Source: Comamonadaceae bacterium 2FH
GTDB lineage: Bacteria; Pseudomonadota; Gammaproteobacteria; Burkholderiales; Burkholderiaceae_C
NCBI GenBank assembly: GCA_005503335.1
Contig: SCMQ01000002.1
Location: 1-64,000, forward strand
Length of the DNA stretch: 64,000 nt
Direction of reading: 5' to 3'
Made by a program: the position numbers and the translations under genes. The notes beneath the pieces were generated by a model. The model saw only the letters and a list, made by a program, of their open reading frames with translations, did no database searches and was not told where the DNA came from. Each line of letters starts with the position of its first letter. The first letter of the stretch is position 1. Below are positions 51,986-60,649 of the stretch, piece after piece.

Positions 51986-52855
51986 TCAGTGCGAAGTGCC
52001 GAGATAAGCCTTGATGACCTCGGGATTGCCGCGCACCTCGTCGGGCGCGCCGTCGCCGATCTTCTTGCCGTAGTCGAGCACCACCACGCGGTCGCTGATG
52101 TCCATCACCACGCCCATGTCGTGCTCGATCAGCACGATGGTGGTGCCGAACTCGTCGTTGACGTCGAGGATGAAGCGGCACATGTCCTGCTTTTCCTCGA
52201 CGTTCATGCCGGCCATGGGCTCGTCGAGCAGCAGCACCTGCGGCTCCATGGCCAGGGCCCGGCCCAGGTCCACGCGCTTTTGCAGGCCGTAGGGCAGCTG
52301 GCCCACCGGCGTCTTGCGCCAGGCCTGGATCTCCAGGAAGTCGATGATGCGTTCCACCGCCTCGCGATGCCGCATCTCCTCGCGCTCGGCCGGGCCGACG
52401 CGCAGCGCCTGCAGCAGCAGGTTGCTCTTGATCTTGAGGTTGCGGCCCGACATCAGGTTGTCGAGCACGCTCATGCCCTTGAACAGGGCCAGGTTCTGGA
52501 AGGTGCGCGCCACCCCCATCTCGGCCACCTGGCGCGAGTTCATGTGGCTGAAGGTCTGGCCGCGGAAAGTGATGCGGCCTTCCTGCGGCTGGTAGACGCC
52601 GTTGATGCAGTTGAGCATGGAGCTCTTGCCTGCGCCGTTGGGGCCGATGATGGCGCGGATCTCGTGCTCGCGCACGTTGAACGAGATGTCGGTCAGGGCC
52701 TTGACGCCGCCGAAGCGCAGGCTGATGTTCTGCACGTCGAGGATGACCTCGCCGATCTTCTTGCCTTGCATGAGCGCCTCGCTTTCATCGACGCCGGCAG
52801 GCGGCACGCCTGCAGACGGACCGGCGATGATCATATCGGGGGTCGGGTTCTTCAT
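51986..52855 (-). CDS. livG: Branched-chain-type ABC transporter ATPase LivG
   Basis: 289-aa ATPase with an N-terminal extension of about 35 residues before ILDVQNISLRFGGVKAL. Walker A IIGPNGAGKSS, LivG-type signature LPYGLQKRVDLGRAL, Walker B VLLLDEPMAGMNVEEK, IEHDMGVVMDISDRVVVLDYG. The start overlaps the acyl-CoA synthetase stop (ATGA). An in-frame ATG 28 codons later would remove the extension. Confidence 0.92.
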   Translation of the reverse strand: MKNPTPDMIIAGPSAGVPPAGVDESEALMQGKKIGEVILDVQNISLRFGGVKALTDISFNVREHEIRAIIGPNGAGKSSMLNCINGVYQPQEGRITFRGQTFSHMNSRQVAEMGVARTFQNLALFKGMSVLDNLMSGRNLKIKSNLLLQALRVGPAEREEMRHREAVERIIDFLEIQAWRKTPVGQLPYGLQKRVDLGRALAMEPQVLLLDEPMAGMNVEEKQDMCRFILDVNDEFGTTIVLIEHDMGVVMDISDRVVVLDYGKKIGDGAPDEVRGNPEVIKAYLGTSH

Positions 52856-54786
52856 GCTGCTGCCTTCATGGGTTCGAACGTCCTGGCGTCGGCGATCTTC
52901 AGCGTGGCGCTGACGCGGCCGCTGCGGCCGTCCTCGAACTTCACCGCGGTCTCTATGTACTGCTCGGTCTTGCCGCCGTACAGCGCCTCGACCAGCGGCT
53001 GGTACTTCTCGGCGATGAAGCCGCGCCTGACCTTGTTGGTGCGCGTGAGCTCGCCGTCGTCGGCGTCCAGCTCCTTGTGCAGCACCAGGAAGCGCGCGAT
53101 CTGGCAGCCCGCGAGCATCGCGTCCTGGGCCAGGTCGGCGTTGACCTTCTCCACGCAGTCGCGGACCAGCTCGTAGACCTCGGGCTTTTGTGCCAGGTCG
53201 GTGTAGCCGGCGTAGGGCAGGTTGCGCCGCTCGGCCCAGTTGCCCACGGCCTCGAAGTCGATGTTGAGCATCACGCAGACCTTGTCGCGCCCGTCGCCGA
53301 AGGCCACGGCCTCCTTGATGTGGGGGAAGAACTTGAGCTTGTTCTCCACGTACTTGGGCGCGAACATGGCGCCGTCGGCCAGGCGGCCCACGTCCTTCAC
53401 GCGGTCGATGATCTTGAGGTGGCCGTTGGTGTCGATGAAGCCGGCGTCGCTGGTGTGGTACCAGCCGTCGGGCGTCAGCACCTCGGCCGTGGCCTGCGGG
53501 TTCTTGTAGTAACCCTTGAGCAGGCCGGGCGACTTGACCAGGATCTCGCCGTTGTCGGCCACCTTGATCTCCACGCCCTGGCAGGGCACGCCCACGGTGT
53601 CGGCGCGCACCTGGTTGTCGGGCTGCAGGCAGACGAACACCGCGGTCTCGGTCGAGCCGTAGAGCTGCTTGAGGTTGATGCCTATGGCGCGGTAGAAGCT
53701 GAACAGGTCGGGGCCTATGGCCTCGCCGGCGGTGTAGGCCACGCGCACGCGGCTCATGCCGAGGTTGTTGCGCAGCGGGCCGTAGACCAGCAGGTCGCCC
53801 AGGGCGTAGAGCAGGCCGTTGAGCGCGCCCACCGTCTGGCCATCCATGCGCGCCGGGCCCACGCGTCGCGCCAGCTCCATGAAGTAGTGGAACATGCGGC
53901 GCTTGAGCGCGCCCGCGTCCTCCATGCGGATCATCACGCTGGTCAGCAGGCCCTCGAACACGCGCGGCGGCGCGAAATAGTAGGTGGGGCCGATCTCCTT
54001 CATGTCGATCGAGACCGTGGCGGCCGACTCCGGGCAGTTGACCACGTAGCCGCAGACCAGCCACTGCGCGTAGCTGAAGATGTTCTGGCCTATCCAGGCC
54101 GGCGGCAGGTAGGCCAGCACGTCCTCGCTGGCGCTGAGCTTGTCGAAGGCGGCGCCGGCCTGGGCGCGGTCGATCAGCGAGGCATGGGTGTGGACCACGC
54201 CCTTGGGCGTGCCGGTGGTGCCCGAGGTGAAGAACATGGCGGCCACGTCCTCGGGCCGGGCCTGCTCGACCTCGGCGCGGAAGAACTCCGGGTGCTGGGC
54301 CGTGAAGGCCTGGCCGGTGGCGACCAGCTCGTCCAGCGAGGCCAGACCGGGGTCGGTGTAGTTGCGCAGGCCGCGCGGGTCGTCGTACCAGATGCGCGCG
54401 AGCTGCGGGCATTGCTCGCGGATCTCCAGCATCTTGTCGACCTGCTCCTGGTCCTCGACCAGGCAGAAGCGCACCTCGGCGTTGTTGATCGGGAACACGC
54501 ATTCGGCGGCCGCCGCGTCCTGGTACAGCGGCACGGGAATCGCGCCCAGCGACTGCGCGGCCAGCATGGCGGCGTACAGGCGCGGGCGGTTGGCGCCGAT
54601 CACGATCAGGTGCTCGCCGCGCCCGAGGCCGGCCTGGTGCAGCCCGCAGGCCATGCGCTCGACCAGCTGCGCCAGTGCGGCCCAGCTGTGGGTCTGCCAG
54701 ATGCCGTATTCCTTCTCGCGCATCGCGGGTGCGCTGCTGCGCTCGGCGGCATGCTGCAGCAGCAGTCTGGGGAACGTGGTCAACAT
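52852..54786 (-). CDS. AMP-forming acyl-CoA synthetase (long-chain type)
   Basis: 644-aa adenylate-forming synthetase. P-loop FFTSGTTGTPKGVVHTH, ATP motif YGSTETAVFVCLQ, hinge DTNGHLKIIDRVKDVGRL, and a C-terminal TNKVRRGFIAEKY. Like long-chain acyl-CoA synthetases it is over 600 aa, with an extended C-terminal domain. It is the first gene of the operon synthetase-livGHM-receptor-livF-PaaK, a layout common in betaproteobacteria; the imported acid is unknown. Start ATG 54786. Confidence 0.9.
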   Translation of the reverse strand: MLTTFPRLLLQHAAERSSAPAMREKEYGIWQTHSWAALAQLVERMACGLHQAGLGRGEHLIVIGANRPRLYAAMLAAQSLGAIPVPLYQDAAAAECVFPINNAEVRFCLVEDQEQVDKMLEIREQCPQLARIWYDDPRGLRNYTDPGLASLDELVATGQAFTAQHPEFFRAEVEQARPEDVAAMFFTSGTTGTPKGVVHTHASLIDRAQAGAAFDKLSASEDVLAYLPPAWIGQNIFSYAQWLVCGYVVNCPESAATVSIDMKEIGPTYYFAPPRVFEGLLTSVMIRMEDAGALKRRMFHYFMELARRVGPARMDGQTVGALNGLLYALGDLLVYGPLRNNLGMSRVRVAYTAGEAIGPDLFSFYRAIGINLKQLYGSTETAVFVCLQPDNQVRADTVGVPCQGVEIKVADNGEILVKSPGLLKGYYKNPQATAEVLTPDGWYHTSDAGFIDTNGHLKIIDRVKDVGRLADGAMFAPKYVENKLKFFPHIKEAVAFGDGRDKVCVMLNIDFEAVGNWAERRNLPYAGYTDLAQKPEVYELVRDCVEKVNADLAQDAMLAGCQIARFLVLHKELDADDGELTRTNKVRRGFIAEKYQPLVEALYGGKTEQYIETAVKFEDGRSGRVSATLKIADARTFEPMKAAA

Positions 54787-54873
54787 GGTCTTCCTTGTCT
54801 CCTGGGCCTGGACCCGCGCGCCACGCGGCGGGCCGTTTCATGCCGCGAATGTAGGCGTGAGTTTGACGCCATG

Positions 54874-54891
54874 TTGTCGTTGCGACGACAA
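54874..54891. promoter_or_regulatory. Probable Crp/Fnr-type operator in divergent promoter
   Basis: 18-bp inverted repeat TTGTCGTTGCGACGACAA between the synthetase-liv operon and the divergent Crp/Fnr gene. Half-sites of 6 bp are separated by 6 bp, the geometry of dimeric Crp-family sites, although the half-site sequence differs from Crp and Fnr consensus. TTTGACG lies 8 bp to its left. Confidence 0.55.
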
Positions 54892-54922
54892 TTTAGGGGT
54901 CTCAACCCCCAGGACTTTCCCT

Positions 54923-54942
54923 AGGGCCTGTGAGCAGGCCCT
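54923..54942 (+). promoter_or_regulatory. Leader hairpin upstream of the Crp/Fnr gene
   Basis: 8-bp perfect stem AGGGCCTG / CAGGCCCT with a TGAG loop, ending 20 bp before the probable start codon; it may hide the ribosome site or be incidental. Confidence 0.35.
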
Positions 54943-54962
54943 GGCGCAGCCGTCCCCGAGCC

Positions 54963-55688
54963 ATGGCCACCGAATCGCCCCTCTACCAGCGCCGCCGCGC
55001 GCCCACCGCCCAGGAGCTGGCTGGCATTCCGTGGCTGGCGCGGCTGCAGCCGCTCGAGCGCGAGCGCGCGCTCGACGAGCTGCGCGTGGGCGACGCGCTG
55101 CCGGGCGACTATGTGTGCCGCGTCGGGCGGCCCGTGACCTACTGGTTTGGCGTGGTCGACGGCCTGCTCAAGATGAGCAGCGACAACGCCCAGGGCCAGA
55201 CCATGACCTTTACCGGCGTGCCGCCCGGCGGCTGGTTCGGCGAGGGCACGGCGCTCAAGCGCGAGGCCTACCGCTACAACATCCAGGCGCTGCGCAGGAG
55301 CGTGGTGGCGGGCCTGCCGATCGACACCTTCCACTGGCTGCTGGACCACTCGATCGGCTTCAACCGCTTCGTCATGAACCAGCTCAACGAGCGGCTGGGC
55401 CAGTTCATCGCGGCGCGCGAGATCGACCGCATGAACGACCCCGACCTGCGCGTGGCGCGCAGCCTGGCCGCGCTGTTCAACCCGGTACTCTACCCCGGCG
55501 TGGGCCAGGTGCTGCGCATCACCCAGCAGGAGCTGGCCTACCTCGTGGGCCTGTCGCGCCAGCGCGTCAACGAGGCGCTGGCCGCGCTGGCCGCGCAGGG
55601 TGCGATCCGCGTGGAGTACGGGGGCTTGCGCGTGCTGGACCTGCAGGCGCTGCGCGCCAGCGGCCTGACTACCACAGCGGCTGGCTGA
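54963..55688 (+). CDS. Crp/Fnr family transcriptional regulator
   Basis: 241-aa regulator: N-terminal cyclic-nucleotide-binding-like beta roll (about 25-140, with PGGWFGEGTALKREAYRYN) and a C-terminal helix-turn-helix (ITQQELAYLVGLSRQRVNEAL). No Fnr-type cysteine cluster, so not an Fe-S oxygen sensor. Start ATG 54963; a GTG at 54930 is in frame but lies in the leader hairpin. Divergent from the synthetase-liv operon, which it probably controls. Its last 20 bp overlap the converging oxygenase gene. Confidence 0.9.
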   Translation: MATESPLYQRRRAPTAQELAGIPWLARLQPLERERALDELRVGDALPGDYVCRVGRPVTYWFGVVDGLLKMSSDNAQGQTMTFTGVPPGGWFGEGTALKREAYRYNIQALRRSVVAGLPIDTFHWLLDHSIGFNRFVMNQLNERLGQFIAAREIDRMNDPDLRVARSLAALFNPVLYPGVGQVLRITQQELAYLVGLSRQRVNEALAALAAQGAIRVEYGGLRVLDLQALRASGLTTTAAG

Positions 55689-56313
55689 GCTGCTCGGTGA
55701 ACGAGGGGAACATCAGGTTGAAGCTGATGCTGACGCGCTCGCCCTTGCTCTGGTTGGCGTCGACCGAGTGTTCGAGGTAGGAGGGAAACAGCAGCAGCGT
55801 GCCGTCCGCCACCTTGACCACGACCTGGTCGGTGTTGGCCGAGGTGAGCTCCGTCACCGGCGGCCGGATCACGCGCGCCTGCGGGCGCGGGTCGTGAAAG
55901 TTGATCGTGTCGGCGCCGGCCTGCGTGCGCAGGTAGTAGACGCCGCTGAGGAAGTTGTTGGGATGGCTGTGCATGCGGTGCGCCGCGCCCGGCCCGAGCA
56001 CATTGGCCCAGCAGCCGGTGACGACGAGCTCGTCCTGGCCGATGCGCAGCGCGCGCAGCACGCCGCGCCCGGCCTTGAGGACGCAGGCCTGCAGCTCGCG
56101 CAACTCCTCGCAGCGGTGCAGGTCGTGGCCCGACTGCCAAGTATGGGCCTGGGCGGGCCGTTCGGCTTCCGCCCGCATCTGGGCCAGCAGGGCCAGGATC
56201 CGGGCATCGAGGGGCTGGTGCAGCGCGGCCTGGAGCTGGATCTTCCAGACCAGGGTGGGGAACATGCTGATCACGTCCGATGTTTCCATCCACTTGTCGC
56301 CCGCGTCGCTCAT
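55669..56313 (-). CDS. Putative 2OG-Fe(II) oxygenase
   Basis: 214-aa protein of the TIGR02466-type 2-oxoglutarate/iron oxygenases. Iron ligands probably in MHSHPNNFLSGVYYLR and LEHSVDAN; the 2OG-binding arginine in ERVSISFNLMF. FPTLVWKIQL is the typical N terminus. The substrate is unknown. It overlaps the converging Crp/Fnr gene by 20 bp. Confidence 0.85.
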   Translation of the reverse strand: MSDAGDKWMETSDVISMFPTLVWKIQLQAALHQPLDARILALLAQMRAEAERPAQAHTWQSGHDLHRCEELRELQACVLKAGRGVLRALRIGQDELVVTGCWANVLGPGAAHRMHSHPNNFLSGVYYLRTQAGADTINFHDPRPQARVIRPPVTELTSANTDQVVVKVADGTLLLFPSYLEHSVDANQSKGERVSISFNLMFPSFTEQLSQPLW

Positions 56314-56361
56314 GCCGTCACCTCGTGCCGCGCAAGGGTCAGTCCCTGCCTCAGCACTATA

Positions 56362-56382
56362 GGCGCCGCGTCATGCGGCGCC
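56362..56382. repeat. Hairpin in the oxygenase/lysR divergent region
   Basis: 8-bp perfect stem GGCGCCGC / GCGGCGCC with a 5-nt loop, 49 bp upstream of the oxygenase start and 170 bp upstream of lysR. No further signal in this 239-bp gap was convincing. Confidence 0.4.
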
Positions 56383-56552
56383 AAGTCGGCAGGGCGTCTC
56401 GGCCACGCAGAGGCGGCGCAGCGCCAAGGCTGGGCATCGCCCCTCCAGCGGCCAGCCCACGCTGCGTTAGACTGGGCCGCCGCCGGCACCGCTGCCGAAA
56501 TTCGCCAGTCGATGTGCCGCGCAGGCCGTATCGGCCGGGTGGGTGGAGCGCC

Positions 56553-57428
56553 ATGAACCTTCGATTTGTTGAAGCCTTCTATTGGGTCGCCTCGCTGCGC
56601 AGCATGACCCGCGCGGCGGAGAAGCTTTTCCTGACCCAGTCCGCCATGTCCAGCCGCATCAGCGCCCTGGAGGAAGAGCTGGGCGTGCTTCTGATCGACC
56701 GCAGGGACAAGCAGTTCCGATTGACGATTGCCGGCGCACGCTTTCTCAGCTATGCGCAGCAGCTGCTCGAGCTGCAAAGGGAAATCAAGACCGAGATGGG
56801 GGCCGGCGAGCAAGTGGCGATGTCGATACGCATAGGCGCCATCGAGTCCGTGCTGCACTCCTGGCTGATCCCTTGGATAGAACAGCTTCGGGTCGATCAC
56901 CCCTCGCTGGCGCTGGAGCTCACGGTGGAGACCACGCCCATCCTGATCGACCAGGTCACCCGGGGCACCCTGGACCTGGCCTTCGCCGCGCTGCCCGCCT
57001 CCGGCGAGGGCATCAGGAACAGGGTGCTGCGCCCCATGGAGATGGCCTTCATAGGCAACAGCCGCCTGCATCGAAAGCGCGTCTATACGCTGCAGGCCCT
57101 GGCCGGCATGGAGTTGATGACCTTCCAGCGCGGCTCGCAGCCCCACCATACCTTGATCGACCTGTTCCGGCAGGCCCGGATCGCGCCGCTGCGGGTGCAC
57201 AGCATTTCGTCGATATCGGCGATGGTGCAGCTGGTCCAGGGCGGGTTTGGCATCGCCACGCTGCCGCGGCTGGCGGTGGAGCGGCTCAAAAGCCTGTCGG
57301 ACCTCAAGACGCTGCGCGCCGACGTCCAGCTCCAGCCCTTGCCCATCCACGCCAGCTATCGGGTCGATCCGTCCAGCCAGGTGCTTGAAACCGTGCTGGC
57401 GTCGGCCATGCGCTTCGATACGCGCTAA
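56553..57428 (+). CDS. LysR family transcriptional regulator
   Basis: 291-aa LysR-type regulator. N-terminal helix-turn-helix FVEAFYWVASLRSMTRAAEKLFLTQSAMSSRI is given in parts: RAAEKLFLTQSAMSSRISALE is the recognition region; LGVLLIDRRDKQFRLTIAG follows. Effector domain from about residue 90. Ribosome site GTGGAGCG and start ATG 56553. Probably controls the TRAP/pxp operon downstream, since a LysR-box palindrome precedes that operon. Its stop TAA is duplicated by the palindromic element that follows. Confidence 0.9.
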   Translation: MNLRFVEAFYWVASLRSMTRAAEKLFLTQSAMSSRISALEEELGVLLIDRRDKQFRLTIAGARFLSYAQQLLELQREIKTEMGAGEQVAMSIRIGAIESVLHSWLIPWIEQLRVDHPSLALELTVETTPILIDQVTRGTLDLAFAALPASGEGIRNRVLRPMEMAFIGNSRLHRKRVYTLQALAGMELMTFQRGSQPHHTLIDLFRQARIAPLRVHSISSISAMVQLVQGGFGIATLPRLAVERLKSLSDLKTLRADVQLQPLPIHASYRVDPSSQVLETVLASAMRFDTR

Positions 57429-58038
57429 GGCCCATCCCTTTCAAGGTGTTCGTCGCGCCGCGCGGCAAAGGCGTGCACGGGCAGGCCGCAGCGCTTCAAG
57501 CGATCCGGTCGCCGCTGCGCGGCGACTCCCCTGCGATGCTCGGTCACGTGGCCCGTCGCAGAACTCGCTGCGTTCGCTGCGCTCACTCCGCTCAAACAGC
57601 TGCGACGAGTCAGAGCACGAAGCGCGCTGCGCGCGCGGCCACGCGCCCTGCGCTTCTCGGCGCCTCGCAGGCGCGCTGCAGCCTACCCGCGCAAGCCTTT
57701 GCAGAGGCCGTATTGGCGCTCCTACAGGATTGAGCGCTGCGTCATCACTTTGCCGCGGCAGGCGGTGCCCGGTGGGGGCGATTTCTGTGGCGACTGTGCT
57801 GGGCGGTCTGGGGCCGGGCGCGCGCAGCGCGCTTCGTTTCTGACTCGCGGCCGCTGTCCGAGTGCAGCGCCCGCAGGGCGCGGAGCGAGTTCGGCCGCGC
57901 CGGCCCCAGGCCGTTCAGCACAGCGCAGTCGGCGCATGCCGACCGCCACAGTATGAGCCCCCGCCGGGCACCGCCTGCCACGGCGCGAGGTGCGACGCGT
58001 GCAGAAAGCAAGACCTTGAAAGGGGTGGCGCTAAGGCC
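57422..58038. mobile_element. Palindromic MITE-like element, copy R2, with 11-bp target duplications
   Basis: Element 57433-58027 (595 bp), inverted relative to R1 and flanked by GCGCTAAGGCC at 57422-57432 and 58028-58038. Terminal inverted repeats of about 20 bp begin CA-CCCTTTCAAGGT. Compared with R1 it carries an extra ~209 bp (about 57487-57695) that is itself a diverged copy of the core module (shared GAGTCAGA and ACGAAGCGCGCT) in the other orientation. No transposase gene. It lies between lysR and the LysR-box of the next operon and accounts for most of this 742-bp gap. Confidence 0.8.
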
Positions 58039-58055
58039 TTACCGAAGCTGGGTTC

Positions 58056-58076
58056 ACCATCGAAAATTTCGATGGT
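58056..58076. promoter_or_regulatory. Probable LysR-type operator
   Basis: 21-bp perfect palindrome (10-bp arms starting ACCATCGAAA, one central base) that contains the LysR consensus T-N11-A (TCGAAAATTTCGA) and ATC-N9-GAT. An AT-rich stretch (GATAGAAAAATAATGAT) follows, where RNA polymerase would bind. It lies 95 bp upstream of the hydro-lyase gene. Confidence 0.7.
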
Positions 58077-58170
58077 CTGATAGAAAAATAATGATCTTGA
58101 TTCGGTCGGTGGTGGTCTCGACAATCTGTCCATGCGCCTAGTCAATCGGGCGACGACAAAAGGAGACACC

Positions 58171-58995
58171 GTGGGTTTACCGACGCAGCAGCGCCCGCAT
58201 GCGCTGAAAGAATCAGAGCGGCTGAACGCCGACCGGATCAGGGCGCTGATCCGCGAAGGGGTCTGGACCTCGCACACGACCGGGCTGGCGCAAGCCCATG
58301 TGCAGGGCAACGTCGTGATTCTTCCTCAGGCATGGGCGACGGACTTCCTGCGCTATTGCCAGCGCAATCCCAAGCCCTGTCCCCTGCTGGCCGTTTCGGA
58401 GCCGGGGCAGGCGATGCTGCCGACGCTGGGCGCGGACATCGACATCCGCAGCGACGTGCCCCGGTACCGGATCTGGCGGCATGGCGAGCTGGTCGACGAG
58501 GTCACCGACATCCGCGCGCTGTGGACGCAGGACCTGGTCAGCTTCGTGATCGGCTGCTCCTTCAGCTTCGAGCAGGCCCTGATCGAGGCGGGCATTCCCT
58601 TGCGCCATGTCCAGCAGGGGCGCAACGTCGCGATGTACCGCACGGCTATACAGACCGAGCCCGCCGGGGCCTTCTCCGGCCCCATGGTCGTGTCCATGCG
58701 TCCTCTACGCGCAGCGGACGCCATCCGTGCGATCCAGATCACTTCCCGGTTTCCCAACGTGCATGGCGCGCCCGTGCACCTGGGCGACCCCGGCCTGATC
58801 GGGGTGGCGGACCTGTCGCGCCCCGACTACGGGGATCCCGTCGATGTCCTGCCCGACGAGATGCCGGTGTTCTGGGCCTGCGGCGTGACCCCGCAAGCCG
58901 CCGTCCAGCAGGCGCGTCCCGAGTTCTGCATCACCCACGCCCCGGGCGCCATGCTGATCACCGACCTTCTCAACAGCCGAATCGCCACTTTCTGA
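58171..58995 (+). CDS. D-glutamate cyclase/putative hydro-lyase family (DUF1445, YcsI-like)
   Basis: 274-aa DUF1445 protein. Visible family blocks: [56 protein letters not shown], and [26 protein letters not shown] is quoted here only in part: [11 protein letters not shown]. The eukaryotic relative converts D-glutamate to 5-oxo-D-proline, and B. subtilis ycsI lies with pxpA and kipI/kipA homologues, as here. Start GTG 58171 with AAAGGAGA 5 nt before it; an ATG at 58132 lacks a ribosome site. Confidence 0.85.
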   Translation: MGLPTQQRPHALKESERLNADRIRALIREGVWTSHTTGLAQAHVQGNVVILPQAWATDFLRYCQRNPKPCPLLAVSEPGQAMLPTLGADIDIRSDVPRYRIWRHGELVDEVTDIRALWTQDLVSFVIGCSFSFEQALIEAGIPLRHVQQGRNVAMYRTAIQTEPAGAFSGPMVVSMRPLRAADAIRAIQITSRFPNVHGAPVHLGDPGLIGVADLSRPDYGDPVDVLPDEMPVFWACGVTPQAAVQQARPEFCITHAPGAMLITDLLNSRIATF

Positions 58996-59008
58996 CCCAG
59001 GAGCCCCC

Positions 59009-59974
59009 ATGAACAAGCTTGGCCTCTCTCTCTCGATTCTCATGATGGCCGGCGCCGCGGCCGCCCAGAGCAAATGGGACCTGCCCTCGGGCTATGGCGC
59101 CAACACCTACCAGGTGCAGAACCTGCAGCAGTTTGCCGACGATGTCGGCAAGGCCACCGCCGGCAAGCTCAAGATCACGGTGCACCCCAACGCCTCGCTG
59201 TTCAAGGCCAACGAGATCAAGCGCGCCGTGCAGTCGGGCCAGACGTCGATCGGCGAGTTCATCCTCTCCAGCGCCGCGAACGAGGCGCCCATCTTCGGGC
59301 TCGATTCGGTCCCCTTCCTGGCCACCAGCTATGCCGAGGCCAGGCGCCTGCACGAGGCCTCGCAGCCCTACCTGGTCAAGACGCTGGCGGCGCAGGGCCT
59401 GAAGCTGCTGTACGCCGTGCCCTGGCCGCCGCAAGGCCTGTACTCGATCAAGCCGGTGGCCTCGACCAGGGACCTCAAGGGCACCAAGATGCGCGCCTAC
59501 AACCCGGCCACCTCGACCATCGCGCAGCTGGTGGGTGCCCAGCCAGTGACCATCCAGCTGGCCGAGCTGAGCGCCGCGCTGGCCACCGGCGGCGTCGACA
59601 ACTTCCTGACCTCCAGCGCCAGCGGCGTAGACAGCAAGCTCTACGAGCAGGCCAAGTACTTCTACGACGTCAACGCCTGGCTGCCGCGCAATGCGGTGGT
59701 GGTGAACCAGAAGGCTTTCGACGCGCTCGACAAGCCCACGCAGGAGGCCGTGCTCAGGCAGGCGGCTGCGGCCGAGCAGCGCGGCTGGCGCATCAGCGAG
59801 GAAAAGGACGGCGAGTACGTCAAGACGCTGGCCTCCAAGGGCATGAAGGTCGACCCCACCAGCGAGACGCTCAAGCAGGAGCTCAAGGCCATAGGCGCGC
59901 GCATGACCGAGGACTGGCTCAAGCTGGCCGGCGCCGATGGCAAAGCCATCGTCGACGCCTACCACAGGAAGTGA
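59009..59974 (+). CDS. TRAP transporter solute receptor (DctP family)
   Basis: 321-aa periplasmic receptor. Signal peptide MNKLGLSLSILMMAGAAAAQ; NTYQVQNLQQFADDVGKATAGKLKI is the family start; the ligand-carboxylate arginine is probably in GTKMRAYNPAT. AAAEQRGWRISEEKDGEYV fits the C-terminal helix. It starts 13 bp after the hydro-lyase stop. The ligand is unknown; an acid such as 5-oxoproline or D-glutamate is inferred from neighbours. Confidence 0.92.
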   Translation: MNKLGLSLSILMMAGAAAAQSKWDLPSGYGANTYQVQNLQQFADDVGKATAGKLKITVHPNASLFKANEIKRAVQSGQTSIGEFILSSAANEAPIFGLDSVPFLATSYAEARRLHEASQPYLVKTLAAQGLKLLYAVPWPPQGLYSIKPVASTRDLKGTKMRAYNPATSTIAQLVGAQPVTIQLAELSAALATGGVDNFLTSSASGVDSKLYEQAKYFYDVNAWLPRNAVVVNQKAFDALDKPTQEAVLRQAAAAEQRGWRISEEKDGEYVKTLASKGMKVDPTSETLKQELKAIGARMTEDWLKLAGADGKAIVDAYHRK

Positions 59975-60006
59975 ACGGGCCGCAGGCGGCCCCACAGGAG
60001 ACCAAC

Positions 60007-60630
60007 ATGCACACAACGGCTCAACCTACACCGGCGCAGCGCACGCCGCCCCTGCCCGGGGAGACCCGGGCCGCGGACCCGGACGGCGGGTCGCGCCTGC
60101 GCCGCGCGCTCGACGGCATCTATCTCGGTGCCGGCGTGCTCGGCGCCGCCTGCGTGGCCCTGATCGGCGCGCTGATGGTGGTGCAGACCCTGGGGCGCCA
60201 GTTCGGCTGGGCCACGGGCGCGATCACCGACGTCGTGGCCTGGCTGTGCGCCGCGGCGGCCTTCCTGACCATGGCCCATGCCTTCAAGCATGGCGATTTC
60301 GTGCGCGTGACCCTGCTGCTGGAAAAGCTGGCGCCCGGCCCGCGCCGCGCCTTCGAGCTGTTCTCGCTCGGCGTGGCCACCGTCGCCAGCGCCTACCTGG
60401 CCTGGTGGGCCTGCAGCTTCACCTACCAGAGCTGGGCCTTCAACGAGGTGGCGCAGGGCCTGCTGCCGCTGCCGATCTGGATTCCGCAGCTCAGCTTTGC
60501 ACTGGGCGCGCTGCTGCTGGTGCTGGCCGTGGCCGACGAGTTCCTCATCGTGCTGCGCGGCGGCTTGCCCACCTTCGTGCGCCTGGTCGAGGAGCGCCAC
60601 GCCGCGGGCGATTTCTCGTCCGACCTCTGA
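60007..60630 (+). CDS. TRAP transporter small permease (DctQ family)
   Basis: 207-aa membrane protein with four predicted segments (about 38-58, 75-95, 115-135, 158-180) after a long hydrophilic P/G-rich N terminus. VVQTLGRQFGWATGAITDVVAWL and the basic loop KHGDFVRVTLLLEKL are typical of DctQ. It lies between receptor and large-permease genes. Confidence 0.9.
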   Translation: MHTTAQPTPAQRTPPLPGETRAADPDGGSRLRRALDGIYLGAGVLGAACVALIGALMVVQTLGRQFGWATGAITDVVAWLCAAAAFLTMAHAFKHGDFVRVTLLLEKLAPGPRRAFELFSLGVATVASAYLAWWACSFTYQSWAFNEVAQGLLPLPIWIPQLSFALGALLLVLAVADEFLIVLRGGLPTFVRLVEERHAAGDFSSDL

Positions 60631-60649
60631 CCCCCTGGAGCAAACGATC

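Noticed and set aside
57247-57843. Frame running from lysR into R2
   Set aside because: Out of frame with lysR and composed of repeat sequence; no protein signature.
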